Shown one piece after another: positions 9,555 through 19,929 of a DNA stretch of 64,000 nucleotides; position 1 is the first letter of the stretch; every line of letters begins with the position of its first letter. The notes under the pieces are model-generated. The model made no database searches. It worked only from the letters and a program-made list of their open reading frames with translations, and had not been told where the DNA came from. This DNA comes from Bactericera cockerelli. Taxonomy: Eukaryota; Arthropoda; Insecta; Hemiptera; Triozidae. The stretch is taken from positions 19,434,856 through 19,498,855 of the forward strand of contig CM044961.1 in assembly GCA_024516035.1 (NCBI GenBank), written 5' to 3'. A program made the position numbers and the translations under genes.

Positions 9555-10066
9555 GGCTCATATTAGCAGCCTAGTGGGCGCTGTCACACTCCAGCAATGG
9601 CTCATATTAGCTGTCTTGGGGGCTCTGTCTCACTCCGGTCATGGCTCAAATTAGCTGCCTAGTGGGCGCTGTTCCACTTCAGCAATGGCTTATATTAGCT
9701 GTCTTGTGGACGTTGTCTTACTGAGCGCTGTCCCACTTCAGCAATGGGTCATATTAGCTGTCTTGTGGACGCTGTCTTACTCTAGACATGGCTCAAATTA
9801 GCTGTCTTGGGGGCGCTGCCTCACTCCAGCAATGGCTCATATTAGCTGTCTTGGGGGCGCTGTCTCACTCCAGCAATGGCTCATATTAGCTGCCTATTGG
9901 CGCTGTCCCACTTCAGCCATGGCTCATATTAGGAGCCTAGTGGGCGCTGTCTTACTCCACCAATGGCTTATATTAGCAGCCTAGTGGGCGCTGTGCCACT
10001 TCAGCCATGGCTCACATTAGCAGCCTAGTGTGCGCTGTCCCACTCCAGCAAGGGCTCATATAAGGT
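9555..10066 (+). repeat. 44-bp-unit minisatellite, about 11 units
   Basis: Units of AATGGCTCATATTAGC followed by (A/T)G(C/T)CT and GGGCGCTGTC-x-CACTCCAGC. Degenerate single units may begin as early as 9395. Confidence 0.92.
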
Positions 10067-10654
10067 AACACTTGGGTATAAAATTCATAATTAAATTATA
10101 TTATGAACATTTTCCATGCAACTAGATTAACATTTTTTTTTTTTTTTTAATAATTAGGGTTGCACACTTTTATTCTCTACTGTTTCACAGCAAACAATAA
10201 CATTACTAATTTCGGTGGAAAAATTAGCTGTAACTAGAGGCAAATAAAATTAATGTTTGAATTTTATGTTATGGCTGGCTGGATTGTGTTGTTTTCGCGT
10301 GATTGGATAGATTACAGCGAGTGGAATAACCAGCAGGTAGGTACCACCATTTATAGCTCAAGTGGGGTAGAACTTCGTTTTAAAAAATTAAAAATAATTA
10401 AATACTTAGAATTAATTTTTCCTCATGAGGGTAGAATAAAATCTGGTATCATATCGAAATCATTTTTCTGGCAAAAAGCAACACAACTAATTCTCACAAC
10501 AAAAGTTTACTTTTGATATTGAGCTAATTGAGATTACTTTTTTTTATCCTTAAAACTTTTGGAAGATTATTTCAGAGATCAGATAGATCTGTTACGTCAC
10601 CCTCTTCTCACGGTTGATTCATGATCTCGGCCAGAATTAGAAACTTGGTACAAT

Positions 10655-10975
10655 CGTTTGTCCAAAATGTCAAAAACGCTTGCATACGAGTCTGCAACCA
10701 TTGGGACATTTTCATCTTTACTATTCAAGGTCCAAAACCCAACTGACCAAATTTCGTATTGTGCGCATGACACATACCTTCTCTCTTCTCTCCCTCTACA
10801 ATTCAATACTTCGCCATTGTGCGCATGACACACACTTTCCCTCTTCTCTCCCTTTACAATTCAATATTTCGTTACATAATATCGTTACATAATATCGTTA
10901 CATAATATCGTTACATAATTTCGTTACATAATTTCGTCACATAATTTTGGTTATGTGCCAGAGCAAAGACATGAA
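10655..10975 (-). repeat. Dispersed block, inverted copy of 38497-38722
   Basis: The minus strand matches 38497-38722. Internally it holds two TTGTGCGCATGACACA units and a six-fold array of CGTTACATAATAT (10868-10945), which is shorter in the other copy. Confidence 0.85.
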
Positions 10976-11271
10976 AATGTCAAAATTAAATGAAGTGTTA
11001 TGAATGAAAAATGAATGGTTATCCCTCACTAAAATGAAGATTATGGATATCGCCCTAAAAAAATTGACACTTGATCGATAATTTGAGTGATGCCACCCAG
11101 TATCTGAAAGAGTATGTTGAAAGTTTTAAGTACAAAGTTGTATTCTGTTGAACACAAATGATATTATGCGAGGCGGAAAAAGCTCAAGAGGATGTAACAT
11201 ACTGTCCGAATATTTTTTTTCTTCAGCATCAAAGTATATATAGGGTGGACGAGATTAAGTTAAAAAAGTTA

Positions 11272-11412
11272 TCATATCTGTCTTAATCACTTTCGTGATG
11301 TCACAACCACTCAAACTCGCTTTACTAAATCTACGCTGATACCAGGACTTGAACCACCGACCTCCAGGTTTTAAGTTCGCCCGCCGCCTTATCGATCAAG
11401 CTACTGAGGTCA
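11272..11412 (-). mobile_element. SINE family B, copy 3
   Basis: Reverse orientation: ATCACTTTCGTGATGTCACA, GGACTTGAACCACCGACCTC and CTTATCGATCAAGCTACTGA. Confidence 0.88.
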
Positions 11413-11442
11413 GGGTGGACGAGGATTATCTTCAGGATCAAA

Positions 11443-11562
11443 GTTAACATATAAGCTACTGTCCCTCAACTCGGGCTATATTGCGCTGTGATTGGTTAAA
11501 ACTCTGATTTCCGGTCATGTCTGTCTAGCTTACCTACTCTTTAATTCTCTTTCATAATTTGG
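11443..11562. mobile_element. MITE family H, copy
   Basis: CTGTCCCTCAACTCGGGCTA and GCGCTGTGATTGGTTAAAAC, ending TTTCATAATTTGGTC. Confidence 0.6.
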
Positions 11563-11815
11563 TCTTAAATTAATCTCAAGTTTTAGGATAATTAGAAAAA
11601 AACATCAAACATGAGGAAAAGGTTGACCAATACGAACTCCATGTAGGTTTGGAAAAAGACCAAGTGAAAGAAGAAGAAGACAAACTAAATGAACCTCACT
11701 CCTGATCAAGAATTGGCTTGTACAAATGTACATTCCAATGCTTTGTGTAACAGTTTCCGGAACAATATTTTTACTCAAGTAAGTCAGGATCCCACAAGAG
11801 CAACATTAATTTTGT

Positions 11816-11975
11816 CTACCAACTTTAGTAGCTTGATCGATAAGGAGGCGAACTTGTAACCTGGAGGTCGGTGGTTCAAGTCCTGTCGGTGGTTTCAGCG
11901 TAGATTTAGTAAAGCTATTTTGTGTAGTTGTGATATCACGAAAATGAATAACACAATTCATTTTCGATAACAAAA
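11816..11975 (+). mobile_element. SINE family B, copy 4
   Basis: TAGTAGCTTGATCGATAAGG and GTCGGTGGTTCAAGTCC, with a short duplication (GTCGGTGGTT) in the B-box region. Confidence 0.85.
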
Positions 11976-12168
11976 AAAACATTAATTTTGTCTCGATTTC
12001 TGAAATGGGAAGTGTTGCATAGTGTTCTTTTAGTCAGTGAAACTCGATTTCAAAGGATTTTATTTTTATAATCTGACCTGGTTGCAGGGTTTTCAGTGAA
12101 ACCCTTACAATTAACACTGAGACCTAAGTAGATCTATTGTGACCAGTTGATTCCATTTGGTTTTAAAA

Positions 12169-12371
12169 GGGTTGGGTGGAAGAGATTGCCTAAGGCAATA
12201 ACCCCGCCCTTTAGTTAGGACATATATTATGTATATATTTATTTATTTTTTCTTTATTTATTATTATTTTTTTTTGTTGTTATATTGTATTTTGTATTTT
12301 CGTTTGTAATTATTTGTATTATATATGTCCTATTATCTAATAAAGTGTAAATAAATAAATAAAAATAAATA
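12169..12371 (+). mobile_element. LINE/SINE 3' tail family T, copy 1
   Basis: GGTTGGGTGGAAGAGATTGC, a small hairpin (GCCTAAGGC), CCCGCCCTTTAGTTAGGACA, an AT-rich stretch and TCTAATAAAG followed by (AAAT)n. This is the ending typical of insect LINE tails. Confidence 0.75.
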
Positions 12372-12384
12372 AACGTCCTGATTT

Positions 12385-12580
12385 GAGATAGATAGTCAGG
12401 ACGGGGGTTCTACCCTCCAATCACTGGGAATCGTACCAGCTACCCACATTAACCTCACCCAGCCTGGGTAGGGCCGGAAATGCTAGCCTCACATGTACGG
12501 AGGGAAAAGAATTTTCTGTGTGAAAAATCTGCTTCCACCGGGGATCGAAACTCAGGATCTCTGGACTACGGGTAGGATCA
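12385..12580 (-). mobile_element. SINE family C, copy 2
   Basis: Reverse orientation: ACGGGGGTTCTACCCTCCAA, TACCAGCTACCCACATTAAC and CCGGGGATCGAAACTCAGGA. Confidence 0.85.
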
Positions 12581-12711
12581 TAAGGGCAATTCCTAAGGAT
12601 GGATCATGATGAAACTTAGCGAAACAAAAGTTAAACTTATATGCAATGGGATTCCTGTTAACTTGTGAAGTTGACTCAAAGTTATCTCCAGATGGGACGG
12701 ATGTGTGTAAG

Positions 12712-12780
12712 GGTTAGGTGGTAGAAAATGCTTTTAGCATTAACCTCGCCTGGTGGTTACCTTCCACTAAAGAGTATAAT
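12712..12780 (+). mobile_element. SINE family E, tail fragment
   Basis: GGTGGTAGAAAATGCTTTTA and CGCCTGGTGGTTACCTTCCA, ending in (ATT)n some 20 bases from the donor of exon B. Confidence 0.8.
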
Positions 12781-12801
12781 TATTATTACTATGTGTCTCA
12801 C

Positions 12802-13019
12802 CTGAGGAGATGGGCCTCATGGGGCAGGTCATGATGTTCTCGCATCTCTGGCCGTCTATGTTGAACTCCTCGTTCTCTATGTACATCTTGATGAAGGGCA
12901 GGCGGGTGTTGAGCCGGTAGGTGCAGTGCAGGTTGCGAGGGTAGATGCCGGGGTAGGCGGGACTCTGCACGTAGCAAGTTTGCAGACGGCAGTCCCGGAA
13001 TATGCGCTCGCAGTATTGC
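12802..13019 (-). CDS. CUB-domain protein, exon B (start of canonical CUB)
   Basis: The exon encodes about 72 residues. The first half of a canonical CUB domain is plain: CYVQSPAYPGIYPRNLHC followed by TYRL, matching the family pattern C-x-SP-x-YP-x-YP-x-N-x-x-C-x-Y/W. It then has IENEEFNIDG and two further cysteines (RCENIMTC). The acceptor is CCCCGCAG at 13020 and the donor GTGAGA at 12801. It enters in phase 2 and leaves in phase 1, consistent with exons A and C. It is separated from exon A by a 13.8-kb intron that contains an intact antisense retrotransposon ORF. An old SINE tail (12712-12780) lies about 20 bases inside the downstream intron. Confidence 0.9.
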
Positions 13020-14339
13020 CTGCGGGGCAGAAATATAGTGAGACTGTGAGACCTATTTATTGAAATTTCTGTGTGGTTGCTTGATGAGTGCCAAATGGAA
13101 AAAGTCCTTCAGTATGGTCAAAAACTTTGTTTGGGTGAACTACTGAACACACAGTTCTCAATCATTAGATCCATAGACTTGAAAATTAGAGGATCAAGAA
13201 TAAAAATTAGACAATTTTCTGAATATGTTTAAAATATGTAAAAAAAAAAAAAATATTATAGATATTCTTTTAGAGGACTTAAAACAAAGGTCTTAACGTC
13301 CACTTAACATCTAGATCATTCGGGACGGGGGTTTCACCCTCCATTCACTGGAAACTCACAAACCATCCAATCTAATCTATCTCTCATATGTCAATCTCAC
13401 TTTTGCCACGCGGCTAGCGTTCTAGTTAGAATATTGATATATTTACTTATGGCACATCTAAGTAAACATAAAACAAACGTACATACCAAATTTCAGCTAC
13501 CTAAAATTTACTGCTATAGAAAAAGAGTGATGAAAAGATGATTGGAAGAAAGGAATGTATTTAATTTCATTTTACAGTTTTTTCATTAAAATCTCCTTGA
13601 AGTACAATATCTGTTGAACTTTTAGGGGGGAATATCTATAAGTATCTGAAAGGGAATATCTAAAAGGGAATTGGCTTTATTCTTCGCGGTTGGCGCGGAG
13701 GCATAAAAGGCAACAAAAACCAACATACCAAACTTCAGCCTCCTATATTAAATGCATAAATGTATCTATATTAGTTGAAGTTTCTTTTTCTAGTTGCGAC
13801 TATAATGATAAAGAAACATCGATATTCTCAAGTGATAACCTTAAGGAGAACTCACTTCAAATTAATATCTTGCCAAGTGTGCTACTACAGCTCTATAGTC
13901 TCTACTACTTGCTATTTTTTGTACCCTGAAAACTCCTCATGATCCCCTCCTACCCCCTCCTATGAAGTGTCATTAAAACAGGAGTCAAGTAGTACGCTAT
14001 CTGACCACCAACATCTTCAACAAAACCTAATAAACCAGAGGATGATAACCTCAAGGAAACCATATCTCTTTATGACTTTCTTATATTGTAAAGTTATAAT
14101 GTGGGGCCGATATCTCCCTCGGCTCGAAAGCCATTACGTCTACTCAGTACATATAGATGATAAAATATGGTCGTGTAAGACAGAGAGAAATACGGAGTTT
14201 TATATGTTTGCGGAAAAAGAGGAAAAAAAGTATTAAACTTGGAATGGGGAGGCTTGGTTATTAAAGTAATGGATTTGCTAAGACTACGGTGGAGAATCAT
14301 TTAGCTATAATACTCGTATGCTGGTCGCTCTGTTATGAC
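13020..14339. other. Intron, little recognised
   Basis: AT-rich sequence with one family C fragment (13318-13366) and no coding signal. Confidence 0.6.
13318..13366 (-). mobile_element. SINE family C, small fragment
   Basis: GGACGGGGGTTTCACCCTCC and ATTCACTGGAAAC match the middle of copy 2. Confidence 0.6.
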
Positions 14340-14888
14340 AGAGAATATGAGAGAGAGAGAGGGAGAGCAAGGAAAGAAAGGGAGGGGATGGATGGAAAAG
14401 AGAAGAAAGGAGATACAAAGAGTTAAAAGATAATCATTTGCCAATATTATTATTTTAAGAAAAAGATGTGTATAGAAGAAGGAGGAGGACAGAATATTGG
14501 AGAGAAAGATAAAGAAAGAAAGAGAGAAAGAGAAAGACAAAAGGAGAAACTGAAAGATAGAAAATACGCGAAAGAGGGAAAAGGAGACATAAAGAGAGGG
14601 TGATGAAAGAGAAAGTTGAAAGAAAAGGCAGAATAATAGAACAAGAAAAGAACCCAAAAGATAGAGCTGATAATAGAGAATGATTTACCTTTAATATTTA
14701 TGTAAGAGAGAGGGAAGAATAGGGAAGAATAGACAGTGAAGGAAATGTAGGAGGCACAAGAAATGAAAAGGGAACATATAGGTAATAAAAGAAGTAAGAG
14801 GGTTATGGAGGGAGAAAGATGGAGGGAGAGACAGAGAAAGAGAGAGAGAGAGAAAGAGATGGAGGGAGAAATAAAGAGGGATGAAGAA

Positions 14889-14920
<32 letters not shown>

Positions 14921-14985
14921 GGAGGGAGAAATAAAGAGGGATGAAGAGAGAAAGAGGGAGAGAGATAGAGAAAGTTGAGAGGAAA
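14340..14985 (+). repeat. GA-rich tract
   Basis: Purine-rich plus strand with (AG)n and units like GAGGGAGAAATAAAGAGGGA (twice, 14863 and 14923). Confidence 0.9.
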
Positions 14986-15119
14986 CCTATGTATATAATA
15001 ATCGTACCTATCTATCGTTCAGGAGGGTATTATAAAAACATAAATTTTACTTTCGACTTATGGGGTAACAGTTTATTTCCGAAGAAATATAATATGAGGG
15101 TAGGAAAGAAGTCTGGAGA

Positions 15120-15698
15120 TATAGAGAAGAAATGAAAGATGTAGAAATGAAGTAAGAAGATAAATAAGAGGAGAAAGCGGTTTATAAGTTGGAAATAAAG
15201 AGGGCAGAATAGATTTAACAGAGAGTAAGAGAGATACGTGAATAATAAATAAATAGAGTAAAATTATCATAATTGTGCTACAATCACAATTTGGTATCAA
15301 AAATTACTCAAACTCTTTTAATGAATCTTTATTAAACTTTGGGCTTGAGCCAAGGAATTCTGGTTACGAGTCCACAGCTTTATCCATTGAGCGAGCTTCT
15401 GAAGTCGGTGAAAGAGAAGGAAAGAATGGTATTTTGTATATTTACCATGGTGCAGGGGAGTAGCGCACTCGCATGCAAAGTGACCAATGTTCTGCTCGGT
15501 ACATATTCGAGGTCCACTCAAACATCGTGAGGAAATATGAGTAGCTGGATAGTAACCAGTGTGACCACTGACCAGTAGCATGGTGAGGGAGCGAATATTA
15601 TGCTATTTGGGAAAAAGAATTGTTTAATCGTAAAGCTGAGAGCTACCTGACAAAATAGCACAAAAAGCCACATACCAAAGTAAGAGAAAGTGTCAGGA

Positions 15699-15737
<39 letters not shown>

Positions 15738-16161
15738 TAGAGTTAGAAAGAGAAGAAGAGCAGCGGTAAGGATATCATAGCCTTTGTATCATTAGATCAG
15801 AGAGAGAAAGAGTTAAGGAAAAGCTCCTGTAGGGGAGAAGAGAATCATGGACGTGAAAACTTTGTAGCGAGAACTTTGTAAGTTTTCGCAGACTGTTTCA
15901 TAAAGAAAGAGATAAGAGAGAGATAAATAATGAAAAAAGGTGAAATAGAGGGGAGGAGAGGAATAGAGAACAGGTAGAAGGATGTAAAGGAGGAGAAAAT
16001 TGAGGGATGGAGAGGGGATGGATGAAAGAGAGAGAGAGAGGGAAAGATAGAGGGGTGGAAGAGAAGGGATGGTAGGAATACAGAACAGGAAGAAGGATGT
16101 AGAGCAGGAGAAAAGGGAGGGATGGAAGAAAGAGAGAGATGGAGAGAAAGAGAAAGAGAGG

Positions 16162-16198
<37 letters not shown>

Positions 16199-16350
16199 TA
16201 GAGGTGTGGTAGAGAAGGGAGAGGAGAAATAGAGTACCGGAAGAAGGATGTAAAAGAGGGGAAGAGTGAGAGATGGAGAGGAGATGGAGGAAAGAGATAG
16301 AAGGAGAGACAGAGAGAAAGATAGAAGGATGGTTGAGAAGGGTTGGGAGG
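15120..16350 (+). repeat. GA-rich tracts
   Basis: Purine-rich stretches at 15120-15235 and 15690-15760 ((AG)n), and units of about 120 bases at 15930-16340 (AGGAGAAAAGGGAGGGATGG type). A tRNA-like decayed sequence lies at 15340-15410 (minus). Confidence 0.8.
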
Positions 16351-16884
16351 AGGTTAGATAATTTTACAATGAGTTGCATTGAGCTGTTTCCCAGGACTAT
16401 TATCAAAACTTTTCCCATTCATTGTCGGTTTCAGAGGGGGATGTGATATAAAATTGTGGTGTTTTAGAAGAGAAACGGGTGTCCTCTGACTTGACATGAA
16501 TAGTAGGTATTATGAATTGACTGCATATAATTATGTAAATAACTAGTTATTTATTTTATATGAAGTCTGGGTATTAGACTTACACGTATACAAGAATGTA
16601 TTACACAAGAAGGAGCAAAAAGATAACAAATAAAACCAGTAGTTTGTACTGTTTGAAGGACATTCATAATACTGATATACACTGACTACAGCTGTCTTTT
16701 TTAGTGGCAAAACCACTGTCGGAAAGAATATCAAAACAAATTCAAGAATAAAATGAGTAATTTATTTTTTAAATTGTATTATAATTTAAATTTATAGAAT
16801 AAAAGTGAAATTTTTTAGAAAAAATAGGTAGGTTGGTATTTCTTTTCTAACCCGTACTATCTGTTTTGTGTTGTTTTTTGCTGG

Positions 16885-17045
16885 TTTTCTCTCTCTCTCT
16901 CTCTCTCTTTGACTCCATCTCTCATTCTCACTCATCCACTATCTGTCCCCCACTCTCTCTCTCTATCTATCATCCACTCTCTTTTTTTCGCTCTTTCCCA
17001 TTTCATTTCCTCGATCTGTCTTTTTCTCTATCTTTCTTCCTTTTC
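16885..17045 (+). repeat. CT-rich tract
   Basis: (TC)n with the strand bias opposite to its neighbours on either side. Confidence 0.85.
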
Positions 17046-17194
17046 ACAGAACTACTACGGACTTTTCTTGTCCGGAAACTCGAAGCATAAGAAAATAAAG
17101 AAAGGAACAGGAAGCCAAGGAACAGGAGAGTAGGAGGATCCAGAAGTAGGAAACGAGTCGAAACGGAAACAGGGGTAAGTGGGAGGAGACAGAA

Positions 17195-17777
17195 ATAGTT
17201 TGAGAGAGAGAGGGAGATGATGTAGAGGAGGACGAAAATGATAGAGAGAAATAGAGAGCGAAGGAGGGGGAGGCAGATATTACGAGAGAAAGATAATTAT
17301 ATACCTATATAATAAAATAATATAGAGAGAAAGAGAGAGGGGGGGAGAGAGAGAGATGGATAGGGAGGCAAATAGACAGTATTTGATGCTGGCAAAGAAG
17401 ACTAACAAATAGAAAAAAGAGAGAGGAAATCACTGAAAAACGTGAATTATATTAGAGTAAAAGAATAGTTAAAAGAGAAGAGGATAAGAAAAAAAGCGTT
17501 AAACACTGTGGGCGTGTGTGAGAGAGAGAAAGATAAATAGTAAGAAAAGAGAGGATAGGGGAAGAAAATAAGAGAATAATGAATAACGAGGGGAGGGAAC
17601 AAAAGAAAGAAAGGAAGAGAGAGAGAGATAGGGATTCCATGACAAAAGGAAATAAAAATATTCTTCACATTTTGTGTTCTATATTTTTTTGAATAGGAAA
17701 ACCCAGAAGGACATTCAGGAGACTTCTTTGAATTGAACCACTTCAAGAAAGGATGATAATATCCTTGAAAAATAATG

Positions 17778-17812
<35 letters not shown>

Positions 17813-17992
17813 GGAGAAAAAGAGGATGAGAATATGAGATTCGAGTTATTTGAAGCGCGAAAAATGAAAATAAGGATAATAATATTATGTACTAACTTTT
17901 GTAGTAAATTATTATACTTATGAGTGTGAAAGTTGAAGAGAATCAACTGCAATTTGTGTGAAAATTAGAGTTAGAGGTAGAAAAGGCGAAGG

Positions 17993-18028
<36 letters not shown>

Positions 18029-18060
18029 AAGATTCGGAGAGAAAGTTAGAATCACACAGG
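17195..18060 (+). repeat. GA-rich tracts
   Basis: (AG)n runs at 17325-17360, 17782-17812 and 17996-18026 in purine-rich sequence. Confidence 0.85.
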
Positions 18061-18736
18061 TAAATTAAGAGAAATAGAAATAAAGTTGGAGGTAGATAAG
18101 AGTTAAAATGCAACACTGTTACATTTAATACGTGCTGAATATCACTTTATTAATTTGGCCTTCCATAAAAAGTTTCCAAGAAGATAGGTTAGTAAAATTC
18201 AAGACAGAAACATCAAACTTCACCTTTAAACTATTTAAATATTTACTTTAAAATTAACCAGCTCAACATTCATCACAGGCCATTGAAGACGGGGATACTC
18301 TCTTTTCGCTGAAAACACACAAACCAGCTACGAACTATAACCTTACTCATACTCAGCCTGCTTTGGGCAGGGAATAGCCAGCATAATGAGGGGTCGTATT
18401 TGCTTAATGGTCACACATCCAAGTCCAAACCTTGCTGCTCGTTGCTTAACTTCAGTAACATTATTTTAGTCATTATTTCAGAGAATCCATTTTCCTAAAT
18501 CTTACCGGTTACTCTAGCGCTGTGTGCTCCATTGGAAAAGCTAAGGAATTCAGGGCACTATTAAGTAGAGTAACTGTCCTGTCAATTTGCTAATGGAAGA
18601 GATAAAACTCCTCCGAGATCCTTTGCTAAATCTTTACTAATGCCCTGTCCTATATTTATCTCTAGTCTAGTAGCCATTACGATAGCAATAGTATACTGGA
18701 TGAACAATTGTGTACTGATATACAGGGTGTTGTGTA
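18060..18736. other. Intron, nothing recognised
   Basis: Unique-looking AT-rich DNA up to the TTAA MITE. Confidence 0.55.
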
Positions 18737-18740
18737 TTAA

Positions 18741-19107
18741 CAACTTGAGTGCCAGACGGTTTTTTGAGAACTTCACTTCAGTGCCATGAGTACCCATGTG
18801 GGATCTCAATCCAGCCTGAAAACACTCAAAGTGAGACCCCAGTGAGGTTTCTCAGAAGATGTTTTTTTCATTAAAAAAACTGTTCCAGCAGGCCATGAGT
18901 ACCCATATGGGGTCTCACACAATTTAGGTCTTATTTATAGGTAACATTCATCTAAGATGCTCTAGAAACACAGTCTTAAAGTTTCAGATCGATCAGAGAA
19001 AAAAAAATGTCATGGCACGTACGGTAGGCACGGACTGTTATTTTTCAGCTTTGCACTGAAGTGAAGTTTCATGAGTACCCATTTGGGATCTCATGGCACT
19101 CAAGTTG
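18741..19107. mobile_element. TTAA-flanked MITE (piggyBac-like), 367 bp
   Basis: TTAA at 18737-18740 and 19108-19111 flank 14-bp terminal inverted repeats CAACTTGAGTGCCA. Inside, ATGAGTACCCAT-x-TGGG is repeated three times (18785, 18895, 19071). The TTAA duplication is the hallmark of piggyBac-type insertion. It carries no coding capacity. Confidence 0.85.
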
Positions 19108-19194
19108 TTAATACAAACACTTTTGCTAATAATTAATAAGAAGGTACATTTATAAAAAGAAATAATTGTCTGAAAACATTTAAATGTAGTGCAT

Positions 19195-19520
19195 TGGTAA
19201 CTATAAGAAAGGAGATTTCCTAATCCAAAGAAGACCTCACTGAAAGGTCTTCTTTGGAAGGTCCGTGGTTCAATCCCGAGAGCCAAAAAAAAAAAAAAAA
19301 ATTAAAAATTTGGTTATAGTTGTTTGTAAAGAATACCTTCCGGTGCGCTCGTGTTGACCCAGCACCCAAATGAGAAGTATTTTTTCCCTACTTGTCCATC
19401 AGAGGGAATCATACGCATACTACGGGATATGTAAGTCAGGATACAGACCACAAGCGTCTAACGTATTAGCTGTTGTTTCATGCCTCCGAAATAAAAAAAG
19501 GCCGTGAAACACTCATCTTT
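19195..19520 (+). mobile_element. SINE family D, divergent copy
   Basis: A tRNA-like B box (GGTCCGTGGTTCAATCCCGA, 19260) precedes an A run; then CGGTGCGCTCGTGTTGACCC, GTCCATCAGAGGGAATCATA and GGCCGTGAAACACTCATCTT. Another tail piece is at about 2345-2430. Confidence 0.6.
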
Positions 19521-19929
19521 GGGATTAATCTAGAATCCAGACGATCATCAGGCATCATCATCATCGTACATAGCTTATAGTATATGAAAGCAACGTAGCT
19601 TCCAAAAGGGCTTTCACATGACCCAGTAGAATATGAAAAGCCCATGTTTCAGCAGGATACAAACAAGTTTTCGGACTTTCTCATTGAAGAAAAAAATGGA
19701 AGGCCATTATATTCTGTATGTGAGTCTTTATTATTATTGTTGCGGAGTAATATAACAAATTGCTCGGTCTCTCTATCATGGATATCTCTTAATGTTATCT
19801 CTATATCTCTTTCTGCCTAGCCTATTCCACAGTGTCGGATAGACGATGACTATGGAAATTTCATAGTGAAAATTTGTAATTTTGTAATTTCTATCTATCT
19901 ATCTTTCATTAGATTATAGTCGTGCATGT

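Noticed and set aside
9555..10066. CRISPR-like array
   Set aside because: Whole units repeat with no unique spacers; the context is eukaryotic.
15813..16418. Ser/Leu-rich open frames in GA/CT tracts (also 14301-14657, 30129-30878, 63171-63485)
   Set aside because: Translations of microsatellites, with no domain or codon signal.
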